A stretch of DNA of 50,757 nucleotides, from the NCBI GenBank assembly GCA_003599025.1, contig QZIL01000001.1:1-50757 (forward strand), read 5' to 3'. Under the pieces are notes generated by a model. It made no database searches. It was not told the origin of the DNA and was given only the letters and a program-made list of their open reading frames with translations. Numbering within the stretch: the stretch's first letter is position 1; each line of letters starts with the position of its first letter. A program made the translations under genes and the position numbers. This document shows, in pieces, positions 34,860-43,087 of this stretch. The DNA is from Nitrospiraceae bacterium. GTDB lineage: Bacteria > Nitrospirota > Thermodesulfovibrionia > UBA6902.

Positions 34860-36854
34860 TTACTTATCCAGCATCTCCCTTACCCTTCTGAGAACATCCT
34901 CCGGGACCAACGGCTTGTAAAGGAGATATTTCCCATCCTCAGGAAGCATCGGCCCATTAAAAAGACCTTTCTTATGCCCTTCCAGGACTTCAGCTGCATA
35001 CCCGCTGATAAAAAGATACCTGGTATCAGGGACTGTCCGGCGAATCTCTTCTAACACGGCTTTCCCGTTCTTTTTGGGCATCATTACATCCAGCAGGAGA
35101 AATTGGATGAGGTCTTTGTGAGTTATAAATTTATTAACTGCCTCATCCCCGTCTCGCGCTGCAATAACAGTGTAACCGACACCCGTAAGGATATCAGTCA
35201 GGAGTGTCCTCACCTGATCGTCGTCTTCAGCCAGAAGGATTGTCTCGGTCCCGCCCTTCACTGCCTGCACTACTTCAGCCACTCCGGCCTCCGGAACTTT
35301 ATTGCTCAGAGGGAGGAATATGTCAAATGCCGTTCCCCTGCCCTTTTCGCTCCTGACATCTAAATATCCCTTGTGCCGGGTTACGATTCCGTAAACAATA
35401 TACAGCCCAAGTCCTGTACCTTTCCCGACATCCTTTGTGGTAAAAAATGGATCTAACATCCTCTCTTTTGTCTGCTCATCGATTCCGGCTCCTGTATCAG
35501 ACACAGACAACTGAGCGTATCTGCCGCGTGCATGAGCCCCTCCATCTCCGGGAGGATTCTTCTGAACTTCAGAGAGCTTTGTGGCTATTACAATTTTTCC
35601 GCCATCAGGCATCGAATCTTTTGCATTAGTAACAAGATTGATCACAACATGCTCGAGTTGAAGTTTGTCAGCAACCACTGTCAAACCCTCTTTTGAGGTA
35701 ATAATCTCAAGCTGAATGCTTTCATCTATAATTCCTTTGAGAATACCTTCAAGCCCTGAAACAAGAAGGTTAAGGTCAACCGGACAGAAAGCAGTTGTCT
35801 GCTTTCTGCTTAAAGCAAGGAGCCCTCGGGTCAAGGCCGATGCCTTATGGGCCGAAGACATTATATGGTCCACGAACCGCCTTTCATCCTCGCCCTTAAG
35901 GTCCTTTTTCTGAAGCATCTGTCCGTAGCTCTTTATCACCGTCAGCATATTGTTAAAGTCATGGGCTATCCCGCCTGCAAAGGTCCCTATAGCCTCCATC
36001 TTCTGGGAGTGCCTGAGATGCTCTTCAAGCTGCTGCTTTTCCTCATCTCTCTTTTTTAATGTCTCCGCCATATTATTAAAGGCAAATGCGAGGCTGCCGA
36101 TCTCATCACCAGTCTCAACCGGCACTTTTTCAAACATACCTGTTGCCTCCAGGGATTTTACACCGGCAGTGAGCCTTACAAGAGGGCCTGTTATTCTCCT
36201 GATGACAAAATAAGAAACAATCCATCCGGCAAGCATAAAAAAACCCAGCACAACAAGGCTATTTTTTATGGTGTCTTTCATTAATTTATGCAATTCAGCC
36301 TTTGACAAAACTATCCGGATAAATCCTATAATCTCTTCTGTCGCAGGTTGTGTTTCATTTAACAGCAATGACTCCTCGGTATAAGTTCCCCCTGATACTA
36401 CCGGTGCCCAGATATCGACATCATTACTGTTTTCAATAATATTATGAGTTCCAGAACTTTTCACATTGCTCATCACACTCGCATGCACGTCAGGATTTTC
36501 ACTTGTGAGATCAGTAGGCTTCGGCATTCCTGCTTTTACCCTGGTCTGCAAAAGCCTGCCGTCAGAGGTATAGACCTGCACAACCAAAGCTTCTTTATAC
36601 ATTAATATGGCCTCAAGAGTGTCTTTCAGCAAGTCGTCATTCTCGGAAAAGACGCCGATCCTTGCGTTGTAGGCGGTAAGACGTGCAAGCTGTTCCCCCT
36701 CATGAAGCAGATGATCATTTAGTGTCTCGCTCTGATATAAAACAAAAACCATGGCAAATGTCACATACATGACCATGATGAACAAGGTGACGATAAGCAG
36801 AATCCTGGTCCCGAAGCTTTTACGCTTTAATTTCAGAATATCTGCTGAAAGCAT
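34860..36854 (-). CDS. Hybrid sensor histidine kinase (HAMP-HisKA-HATPase-REC)
   Basis: Membrane sensor of 664 residues: helix at about 15-40, a periplasmic sensor of about 160 residues, a second helix (NSLVVLGFFMLAGWIVSYFV), HAMP (ITGPLVRLTAGVKSLE), HisKA with FAGGIAHDFNNMLTVIKSYGQML, HATPase with NLVTNAKDSMP, DTGAGID and GKGTGLGLYIVYG, and a C-terminal receiver (LLAEDDDQVRTLL, phospho-Asp in LLLDVMMPKKNG). There is no output domain, so it probably passes phosphate on to a separate regulator. It overlaps the end of the ABC substrate-binding protein gene by 22 bp; the pair is divergent from the TonB receptor. Confidence 0.93.
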   Translation of the reverse strand: MLSADILKLKRKSFGTRILLIVTLFIMVMYVTFAMVFVLYQSETLNDHLLHEGEQLARLTAYNARIGVFSENDDLLKDTLEAILMYKEALVVQVYTSDGRLLQTRVKAGMPKPTDLTSENPDVHASVMSNVKSSGTHNIIENSNDVDIWAPVVSGGTYTEESLLLNETQPATEEIIGFIRIVLSKAELHKLMKDTIKNSLVVLGFFMLAGWIVSYFVIRRITGPLVRLTAGVKSLEATGMFEKVPVETGDEIGSLAFAFNNMAETLKKRDEEKQQLEEHLRHSQKMEAIGTFAGGIAHDFNNMLTVIKSYGQMLQKKDLKGEDERRFVDHIMSSAHKASALTRGLLALSRKQTTAFCPVDLNLLVSGLEGILKGIIDESIQLEIITSKEGLTVVADKLQLEHVVINLVTNAKDSMPDGGKIVIATKLSEVQKNPPGDGGAHARGRYAQLSVSDTGAGIDEQTKERMLDPFFTTKDVGKGTGLGLYIVYGIVTRHKGYLDVRSEKGRGTAFDIFLPLSNKVPEAGVAEVVQAVKGGTETILLAEDDDQVRTLLTDILTGVGYTVIAARDGDEAVNKFITHKDLIQFLLLDVMMPKKNGKAVLEEIRRTVPDTRYLFISGYAAEVLEGHKKGLFNGPMLPEDGKYLLYKPLVPEDVLRRVREMLDK

Positions 36855-37774
36855 ACATTAGCACCTGTTAATTCCTTTGCCTTGGTCAACAAATAAGTGC
36901 TGTCCTTAACATCCATTTTTTTTATAATCCTCTCATTTACAGTTATATTTGTCTTACGGGCACTGCAATAAGGTATCGGGGCCGTTTGCTTTCCCGAAAG
37001 CAGTTCCGCCGCAGTCCCAGCTGCCTGCAGCCCCATATCATATGGATCAATTTCCAGAGACAACGTAGCGCCCATATCAAGATACTTGTTCGAAAAGGTG
37101 ATGACCGGAAGCCTGTGCTTTATTGAATACAGCAAGAGGGCCTCAACAGACTCGGGTGAATAAACACCAACATCAGGGAGCATCCAGAAGGCCTTTATCT
37201 TCCCTGCCATATGATTCAACAGTTCAGGCACTTCACCGGGAGTCCTGACTTCATTTGTTATGAGATTGATACCGGCCTTTTCAGCTGCTGTTTTTGCTTT
37301 TTCGATGAACCCGGCCTTCTGTCCTGGACTGTACAGGACCCCTATATCCTTCACTTCCGGCATAACCCTGCGGATAAGCTCAAGCTGCTTGTCAGGGGGG
37401 ATATTCATATTGATCCCCGATATATTGGAGTTACCAGCGATTAAAGATTGTGGATCAAGCACCATCAGGTAAATAATAGGAATATCTCTTATCGCCCTTA
37501 TATGTTCGAGCGCGCTGCTTCCGATGGCAACAATCGCATCAGGCCGCTGCCTTCGCAGTTCCTTCACGATATCATATCCCTTCATGTCGGAAAGGACATA
37601 TCGTGTCAGGTCACAGCGGCAACCGCTCTCCAGTCCCCTGAAGGCCTCGTTATAAGGCGCAATACTGACGCTCTGGACAGAAACGATATGCGCAGCAGAT
37701 ACAAGAGACGGGCATAAAATCAGCCACAGGATGAACAAGGTACGGCATAGATTGCTTAGTCCGGGTTTTGTCAT
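36833..37774 (-). CDS. ABC_sub_bind-type periplasmic substrate-binding protein
   Basis: Periplasmic binding protein of about 313 residues with the two-lobe fold of the ABC_sub_bind family, whose binding partners are often unknown. The signal peptide runs MTKPGLSNLCRTLFILWLIL to SLVSA. AIVAIGSSALEHI, VKDIGVLYSPGQKAG, AFWMLPDVGVYSPE and VITFSNKYLDMGATLSLEID are core-strand motifs. No permease or ATPase gene is nearby, so it may feed the linked sensor kinase instead. Start chosen at 37774 for the signal peptide; frames from 37837 or 37822 add a non-hydrophobic extension. The start of the kinase gene lies inside its 3' end. Confidence 0.8.
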   Translation of the reverse strand: MTKPGLSNLCRTLFILWLILCPSLVSAAHIVSVQSVSIAPYNEAFRGLESGCRCDLTRYVLSDMKGYDIVKELRRQRPDAIVAIGSSALEHIRAIRDIPIIYLMVLDPQSLIAGNSNISGINMNIPPDKQLELIRRVMPEVKDIGVLYSPGQKAGFIEKAKTAAEKAGINLITNEVRTPGEVPELLNHMAGKIKAFWMLPDVGVYSPESVEALLLYSIKHRLPVITFSNKYLDMGATLSLEIDPYDMGLQAAGTAAELLSGKQTAPIPYCSARKTNITVNERIIKKMDVKDSTYLLTKAKELTGANVCFQQIF

Positions 37775-37899
37775 TTTATAAATTTGCCGGTCCTTCCCCT
37801 GAATAATAAAAGTACAGGACATGATATGTCCAGGCATATTAGCCGTCCGGCAGGAGGCCGATGTCCCCGATTCATACTCATTATAATAATATTAATCCG

Positions 37900-37928
37900 T
37901 TGAATTTTAATCTTATTTTAAATATAAT
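37900..37928 (+). promoter_or_regulatory. Sigma-70-type promoter for the TonB receptor
   Basis: TTGAAT (37900-37905), 17 bases, TATAAT (37923-37928). The transcript would carry a leader of about 70 bases before the ATG at 38005. Confidence 0.65.
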
Positions 37929-38004
37929 GGTCTACCCATTTTAATTTATTAACCACAAAAAAACACCTGTAAAAACTTATAGCTACTGATTAGGGGAGGA
38001 ACGT

Positions 38005-39999
38005 ATGCTGAGAAATGTCTTCTGCTGTGAAGCCCGCAAGTGTTATCTATCATTTTTTAAAGCATTAATCTTTATAAGCGCCATCCTGTTTGTCCCGGCC
38101 TTTGCCTCAGCCCAGACAGAAGATGAGATGAAAATGCTCAGCATGTATTTTAAGGAGGACCAGCTTGTATATGCGCCTACAAGGTCGTTGAAACCACTTT
38201 CGCAGGTTGCGGAGAATATCAGTATAGTCACTGCTCAAGACATAGAGGCAATGAACGCACACATGCTCTCCAAGGTCCTTGAGATAGTCACCGGGCTATT
38301 TTTTTATAATACGATGAATGATTTCGGGACTTCAGGATTTGCCTTTATTCAGGGGTCCGATTTCTACAATGATGACAGACGCACACTTATACTGCTTGAT
38401 GGGATGCCCTGGAATTTTATGGCTGGAGGCACACATACAATTAATACAATCCCTGTAAAAATAGTTAAGCGCATTGAGATCATTAAAGGCCCGGCCTCGT
38501 CAGCCTGGGGATCATCTCTCGGAGGTGTTATAAACATAGTAACTAAGAATACCGGGGACAAGGCTGTTCCCTCAGGCTCAGTAAGCGCGTCTTATGGAGA
38601 AAGGAATTCGCAGGATTACAATGCAGAAATCATGGGAAAAGCAGGGACAGTCGGATACTATCTGCACGTAGACAGAATGGACTCTGATGGACTAAGGAAG
38701 AACAGATATTTTGAAAGGGACAGCCTTTATTCAAAATTCGATGTCCCCTTATTTCCTGACATTAATCTTACCCTCACGGCCGGATATAGTGATCCTCATT
38801 TTAAATATAATGATTATATTGAATGGGATTATTCAAATGTTGCCAATTTCAGGGCCTTTTTTATTACAGCCGTCCTTACCACCAAGATTACCGATGAGCT
38901 GGGTGTGGAGGCGTCTTTTTACAGGTATAAGCAGAAGTTCGTAAGCAGGAATGATGTATTGTCAGACACAGGGTTCTGGGATGCTGTATACGGTATTGAT
39001 CTCAATGCAGGGGACACATTCAATCAGTGGATCTATGATGAAACAACTAAAGGCGGGACAGCCAAGGTTCTCTGGAATAATTCTGTTCACAACGCGGTCG
39101 CAGGACTGGATATCAGCCACGGCAGCCTCGATCAGATCAGCATGAGCACGGGGGCGGATGACGACATAAATCATCCAGGTATAAGTAAATGGGCGGTGTT
39201 CGTCAATGACACTATATCCTTCGGCGATCTGTCGATCACCCCGGGGTTAAGACATGACAAGAACAACGTAAGCGGCGACTTTACAAGCCCGAGTCTCGGG
39301 GCGACCTACAGGATCGGCAGGAAAACTGTCCTCAGGGCCTCTGTTGCAAGAGGTTTCGCCTATCCGCCGATCACATATACATCAAGCGAAGAGCTTTACC
39401 TTAAGCCAAATCCGGATCTTAAGCCTGAAAAAGTATGGTCATACCAGGCAGGTGCAGAGGCTTTCATATTTGATTTCCTGAATGCCAAAGCTGTGTTATT
39501 CTATCACGAGCTGAAGAACGAAATACAATTCCAATATGATGGTGCAGTCGGGAAATACCAGTATATTAACGGAGGGGGGGAGGCAAAGCGTACAGGCGCC
39601 GAGTTTGATCTGGAGACAATACCTTTTTATAATGTGTCAATGAAAACCGGATTGTCCTATGTCCGCAAGGAACTTGTACCTGAAGAAAACTTCCCGGACG
39701 CAGTGAATGTAACCAATATTTATGACTGTAACGTTATTGTCAAATATGATGACGTAAAGTCTCTCTCAGCCCAGCTTTCAGGCAATTATACATGGTGGGA
39801 TTTTCCATGGGAGGGAAAATACAATACCTTCATATGGGATCTGAGTCTCGGCAAGAAGATATATTCCGTTGATAAAATAAGTACCGATGTTTTTCTTGTT
39901 GTGCATAACATTTTTAACAGCTCATCCATCATCGATAAGCCATCAGATACTGATAACCCGCGCAGGTGGCTTGAGGCAGGAATAAGTTTAAAGTTTTAA
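38005..39999 (+). CDS. TonB-dependent outer membrane receptor
   Basis: Outer-membrane gated beta-barrel of 664 residues. Signal peptide (about 1-37, ending ASA). The plug domain (about 60-185) has PLSQVAENISIVTAQDIE, DDRRTLILLDGMPW and the typical EIIKGPASSAWGSSLGGVINIVTK. A barrel of alternating aromatic strands fills the rest, with FAYPPITYT and PNPDLKPEKVWSYQAGAE of the colicin I receptor type; the last strand ends with WLEAGISLKF. A classic N-terminal TonB box is not obvious. It is 67 bp upstream of a short precursor peptide and a radical SAM maturase, so it may import the mature peptide, its metal complex, or another ligand. Strong GGGGAGGAAC ribosome binding site. Confidence 0.92.
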   Translation: MLRNVFCCEARKCYLSFFKALIFISAILFVPAFASAQTEDEMKMLSMYFKEDQLVYAPTRSLKPLSQVAENISIVTAQDIEAMNAHMLSKVLEIVTGLFFYNTMNDFGTSGFAFIQGSDFYNDDRRTLILLDGMPWNFMAGGTHTINTIPVKIVKRIEIIKGPASSAWGSSLGGVINIVTKNTGDKAVPSGSVSASYGERNSQDYNAEIMGKAGTVGYYLHVDRMDSDGLRKNRYFERDSLYSKFDVPLFPDINLTLTAGYSDPHFKYNDYIEWDYSNVANFRAFFITAVLTTKITDELGVEASFYRYKQKFVSRNDVLSDTGFWDAVYGIDLNAGDTFNQWIYDETTKGGTAKVLWNNSVHNAVAGLDISHGSLDQISMSTGADDDINHPGISKWAVFVNDTISFGDLSITPGLRHDKNNVSGDFTSPSLGATYRIGRKTVLRASVARGFAYPPITYTSSEELYLKPNPDLKPEKVWSYQAGAEAFIFDFLNAKAVLFYHELKNEIQFQYDGAVGKYQYINGGGEAKRTGAEFDLETIPFYNVSMKTGLSYVRKELVPEENFPDAVNVTNIYDCNVIVKYDDVKSLSAQLSGNYTWWDFPWEGKYNTFIWDLSLGKKIYSVDKISTDVFLVVHNIFNSSSIIDKPSDTDNPRRWLEAGISLKF

Positions 40000-40027
40000 T
40001 TGAGACTTTTTTGATTAGGCTTTACTG

Positions 40028-40041
40028 CCTGTATTTACAGG
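40028..40041. promoter_or_regulatory. Operator-like palindrome before the precursor gene
   Basis: CCTGTA-TT-TACAGG, 6-bp arms with a two-base centre, 25 bp before the precursor start. No T-run follows, which argues against termination. Confidence 0.4.
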
Positions 40042-40066
40042 TAATTCCATAAAAGGAGGGACAGAT

Positions 40067-40168
40067 ATGGAAGAAGAAATAATCATTGTTCTTGACGAGG
40101 GGATTGATACGAAGGAACTGGCAAATTTGCCATGCTGTGTCGGTAAACCGCAGAATGCCGCAAGTTAA
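40067..40168 (+). CDS. RiPP precursor peptide with adjacent cysteines (geopeptide-like)
   Basis: A 33-residue peptide with a very strong ribosome binding site (AAAAGGAGGG). The leader-like part is acidic with a hydrophobic core (MEEEIIIVLDEG), then a short segment ends in LPCCVGKPQ, with the only two Cys adjacent at 23-24, followed by a small C-terminal tail. The position between a TonB receptor and a radical SAM/SPASM maturase, and the Cys-Cys near the C-terminus, fit the putative geopeptide class known from Geobacter-like genomes (family name from memory). The likely modification is at or near the Cys pair, with the core running from about residue 20. It could be a structural partner instead, but its place and translation signals favour a precursor. 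Confidence 0.75.
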   Translation: MEEEIIIVLDEGIDTKELANLPCCVGKPQNAAS

Positions 40169-40175
40169 TACAACT

Positions 40176-40206
40176 AAAGGGGGACGACACTTTGTCTTCC
40201 CCCTTT
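40176..40206 (+). terminator. Attenuator hairpin between precursor and maturase
   Basis: AAAGGGGGA (40176-40184) pairs with TCCCCCTTT (40198-40206), and GACA with TGTC inside, with one internal mismatch and a three-base loop. A T-rich run follows. Partial termination would make far more precursor than maturase mRNA. Confidence 0.8.
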
Positions 40207-40219
40207 TCTTTAATGTCTG

Positions 40220-41530
40220 ATGATACTTTCCCATTATTCAATAGTCTATCCCTACGAAGAAAAGCCGGGGTACGTTCTCCTCTTCTCTACGAAGAACACA
40301 TCAAAGATACTTCTGAAAGAAGCGACTTTTAAGTCCATCATCAACAGGGACTTCCCAACTGAAGATGAAGCAACACTGTCAAGGATAGGCATGATCGTCC
40401 CGGATATTGAGGCTGAAAAAAAAGAAGTCTTTCGCATGCTTGATCAGATAAATGAGAAGAACCAGACATTGAGCATATCTGTCATTCTGAACCTCGACTG
40501 CAACTTTAATTGCATCTACTGCTACGAAGGCGGAATGAAAGGCTCTCTCTATATGACTGACAAAACGGCAGGACTGCTGATTGATTTTATAAAAAGCAGA
40601 TTTGCTCTGAATATGACAAATATCAATATAGATTTCTACGGCGGCGAACCGCTATTGAGTCTTGAACTCATCAAATCCATTTCTGCAGAGTTAAAGTCGT
40701 TTGCTGAAAGCAAAGGTGTACTATACACCTTCGCACTCATAACCAACGGATCGCTCTTTAAAAGACGCATAGCGGAAGAGCTTGCCTTACTTGGCCTAAA
40801 ACGCATTAAAACGACAATTGACGGCCCCCCTGAAATTCACAATGCCTGCCGTCCGTTTAAATCCGGCGCAGGAAGCTTTGATACTATTATTAAAAATATC
40901 AAAGACACCTGGGACATTGTGAAGATCAGTATTGGGGGAAATTACCGTGAAGGGTCCTATGAGAAATACCCCTTACTGTTCCAGCATTTAAAAAAAGAAG
41001 GACTAACACCTGAAAAAATATATAACATGAGTTTTTATCCTGTAATGAAAAACCCGGCTGACATCAGTTCTTCCATTGACTTTACCGATGGGTTCATGAC
41101 TTTAAATGAACCCTGGCTGATCAAAGCAAGCATTTATTCAAGGGAAGAAATATTCAAGAGAGGCTATAACACCCCAAAGCTCATGCCTTCACTCTGTCAG
41201 ATAGAGTTAAACAATTACTATGTAGTAAATTATGACGGAGGTGTCTTCAAATGTCCTTCTTTTATCGGAAGGAACAACTTTGAGATAGGCAGTCTCAGGG
41301 AAGGAGTCAATGACTACAGTCAATCCCACAAGCTCGGCAACTGGAGGAATGGAGAATGCGAGAAGTGTGTGTACCTGCCCCTGTGCTTCGGCGGATGCCG
41401 ATATATGTCTTATGTCAGGGACGGAAATATCAATTGCGTAGACTGCCAAAAACCATACCTTGATGCTGCATTAGAAACGCTGATAAAGCAAGATATAAAG
41501 TACAGACCCCGGCATCAGGGTGTCCAGTAA
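40220..41530 (+). CDS. Radical SAM/SPASM peptide maturase (geopeptide type)
   Basis: Radical SAM enzyme of 436 residues. An N-terminal region (1-90) with strands that could clamp the leader precedes the cluster motif CNFNCIYC (Cys 94, 98, 101). DFYGGEPLL and TTIDGPPEIHN are typical of SPASM maturases. The C-terminal SPASM part holds Cys in LCQIELNN, FKCPSF, ECEKCVYLPLCFGGC and CVDCQKPYLD, enough for two extra [4Fe-4S] clusters. It would modify the peptide encoded 51 bp upstream by carbon-centred radical chemistry. The ATG lacks a good ribosome binding site, so expression may be low, in keeping with the upstream attenuator. Confidence 0.9.
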   Translation: MILSHYSIVYPYEEKPGYVLLFSTKNTSKILLKEATFKSIINRDFPTEDEATLSRIGMIVPDIEAEKKEVFRMLDQINEKNQTLSISVILNLDCNFNCIYCYEGGMKGSLYMTDKTAGLLIDFIKSRFALNMTNINIDFYGGEPLLSLELIKSISAELKSFAESKGVLYTFALITNGSLFKRRIAEELALLGLKRIKTTIDGPPEIHNACRPFKSGAGSFDTIIKNIKDTWDIVKISIGGNYREGSYEKYPLLFQHLKKEGLTPEKIYNMSFYPVMKNPADISSSIDFTDGFMTLNEPWLIKASIYSREEIFKRGYNTPKLMPSLCQIELNNYYVVNYDGGVFKCPSFIGRNNFEIGSLREGVNDYSQSHKLGNWRNGECEKCVYLPLCFGGCRYMSYVRDGNINCVDCQKPYLDAALETLIKQDIKYRPRHQGVQ

Positions 41531-41650
41531 ATCCATAAAACATTTTCCCGGTTCAAGCGATAATAAAATAATCCCTTGAATTAATCCCCCCGTTCCCTAA
41601 TAATAAAAACTGACATTGTGCTGAAAAACTATGTGAGTACCTTTACGGTC

Positions 41651-41670
41651 ATTCCCGCACAGGCGGGAAT
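41651..41670. repeat. REP-like palindrome
   Basis: ATTCCCGC-ACAG-GCGGGAAT within GTCATTCC..., the same kind as around 34.3-34.8 kb and 48.5 kb. It lies downstream of the maturase and could also end its transcript. Confidence 0.7.
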
Positions 41671-41770
41671 CTATTCATTTCAGAAAGTTTCTGGATACCA
41701 GCATACGCGTGTATGACGATTTTAAAAATCATAACAGACTGTATCAGCAGCCTGATGAGCTTTGACTGCA

Positions 41771-42355
41771 ATGCACAAAATCCTTATCATCGACGATGAC
41801 AAAGACATAAGGTCGGTGCTTTCCGATCTGGTTAAGAGCGGCGGATATGAGACCTTTACCGCAGGCAACGGAAAAACTGCGCTCAAGGAGATCAGTACAC
41901 ATTGCCCGGACATGGTGCTTCTTGATGTCAAACTACCCGGGGTGGACGGGATGACCATCCTTGAAAGGATCAGGAATATAGACAGAAACATTGCAATCAT
42001 CATGCTGACCGCCTATGGAGACATACGGGACGCTGTAAAGGCCATGAAACTGGGTGCCTTTGACTATATAACCAAACCCTTCGAAAATGACGAAATACTC
42101 TCGCTCATCAAAAAGGCCCTGCAGGCCAGACCTCACACTAACTATTCTCCATCCACGGCACTTTCCCTCAGGGAAAAAGAGGTGCTCAACTGGTTAAAAC
42201 AGGGCAAGAGCTCCTGGGAATTAGCATCGATACTGATGATAGGCGAGAGTACAGTCAATTTTCACATCACCAATATCATGCATAAACTCAATGCTGTCAG
42301 CCGTGTCCAGGCGGTGGCCATAGCTATTGAGCAGGGACTCATCAATTCAGAGTAG
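41771..42355 (+). CDS. NarL/LuxR-family response regulator
   Basis: A 194-residue regulator: receiver (about 1-118) with IIDDDKDI, phospho-Asp in VLLDVKLPGVDG, MLTAY and TKPFEN, and a LuxR-type HTH (about 130-190) with LREKEVLNW and STVNFHITNIMHKLNAVSR. The start is set at the ATG at 41771; a TTG 9 bp upstream is possible. It is 240 bp after the maturase on the same strand and may answer to the hybrid kinase at 34860. Its HTH closely matches the stand-alone HTH at 34068. Confidence 0.9.
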   Translation: MHKILIIDDDKDIRSVLSDLVKSGGYETFTAGNGKTALKEISTHCPDMVLLDVKLPGVDGMTILERIRNIDRNIAIIMLTAYGDIRDAVKAMKLGAFDYITKPFENDEILSLIKKALQARPHTNYSPSTALSLREKEVLNWLKQGKSSWELASILMIGESTVNFHITNIMHKLNAVSRVQAVAIAIEQGLINSE

Positions 42356-42650
42356 CTATCCAGGCCCAGCACCCGAAATATCTCAACCCTTCCCCCTTAC
42401 TACTTACCCCTTACCCCTTTTCTATGGGTACCTATAAGATATTACAGGTGCCATCCTCCTATTAAATCTGTTACAACATATTACTGACCTTATAGCAATG
42501 TCAGTTAAGCATAATCATGATAAGGCCGCCGGCAGGAAACTGAGACCTTTTTCATCCTGTTTATGGGACATGGTTGAAGTAAAGTCTACTAATTTACTAA
42601 TTGTTTTTATTTATGCTTACTCAAACGGTCTAAGAAAATAAGGAAAGCGG

Positions 42651-42884
42651 ATGAAATACGATATTGAGTCCGATATATTAAACAAGGCCATTAACTGCAA
42701 TAACAATTATTCCTGCCTTGAAGGCCAGGGCAACTGCTTTTGTGATGCTGAGTCACACTTTGACAAAAGTATCCTGTTTATAAAGAACCCTAAAATGATA
42801 TGCAACTACTATATGTCTTTCGGATATTCCCACATCTGCAAGTGTCCGGTCAGGATGGAAATCTATTATCGTTACAATAAATAG
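42651..42884 (+). CDS. Small Cys-rich protein of unknown function
   Basis: A 77-residue protein with seven Cys: INCNNNYSCLEGQGNCFCDAE in the first half and MICNYYMSFGYSHICKCPVRM in the second. The second half looks well ordered and may bind a metal or an iron-sulfur cluster. AAGGAAAGCGG before the ATG gives a fair ribosome binding site. The motif GGGACATGGTTGAAGT at 42565-42580 recurs upstream of the stand-alone HTH gene at 34068. No family is known to me. Confidence 0.65.
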   Translation: MKYDIESDILNKAINCNNNYSCLEGQGNCFCDAESHFDKSILFIKNPKMICNYYMSFGYSHICKCPVRMEIYYRYNK

Positions 42885-42970
42885 TTCCCGCTTACTCGTA
42901 GCAATTAAATTTTCAGTTTCTGCTATCGCTTAACCTCAAAACCATTTCCGTCCTGCCTGCCCGGTCAGGC

Positions 42971-42996
42971 GGACTCCTAAAATGGACTCCTAAAAT
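42971..42996. repeat. Direct repeat GGACTCCTAAAAT x2
   Basis: Two exact 13-bp copies back to back between the small Cys-rich gene and the sensor kinase, preceded by a short hairpin GCCTG/CAGGC (42955-42970). No further role is apparent. Confidence 0.7.
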
Positions 42997-43087
42997 TATA
43001 TTGACACCACCGGCAGTTATGTTTTAGTTTTAAAGAACCTTCAAACACTATAAAAGAAGCAGAAATCCGTTTATTGGGAATAACTCC

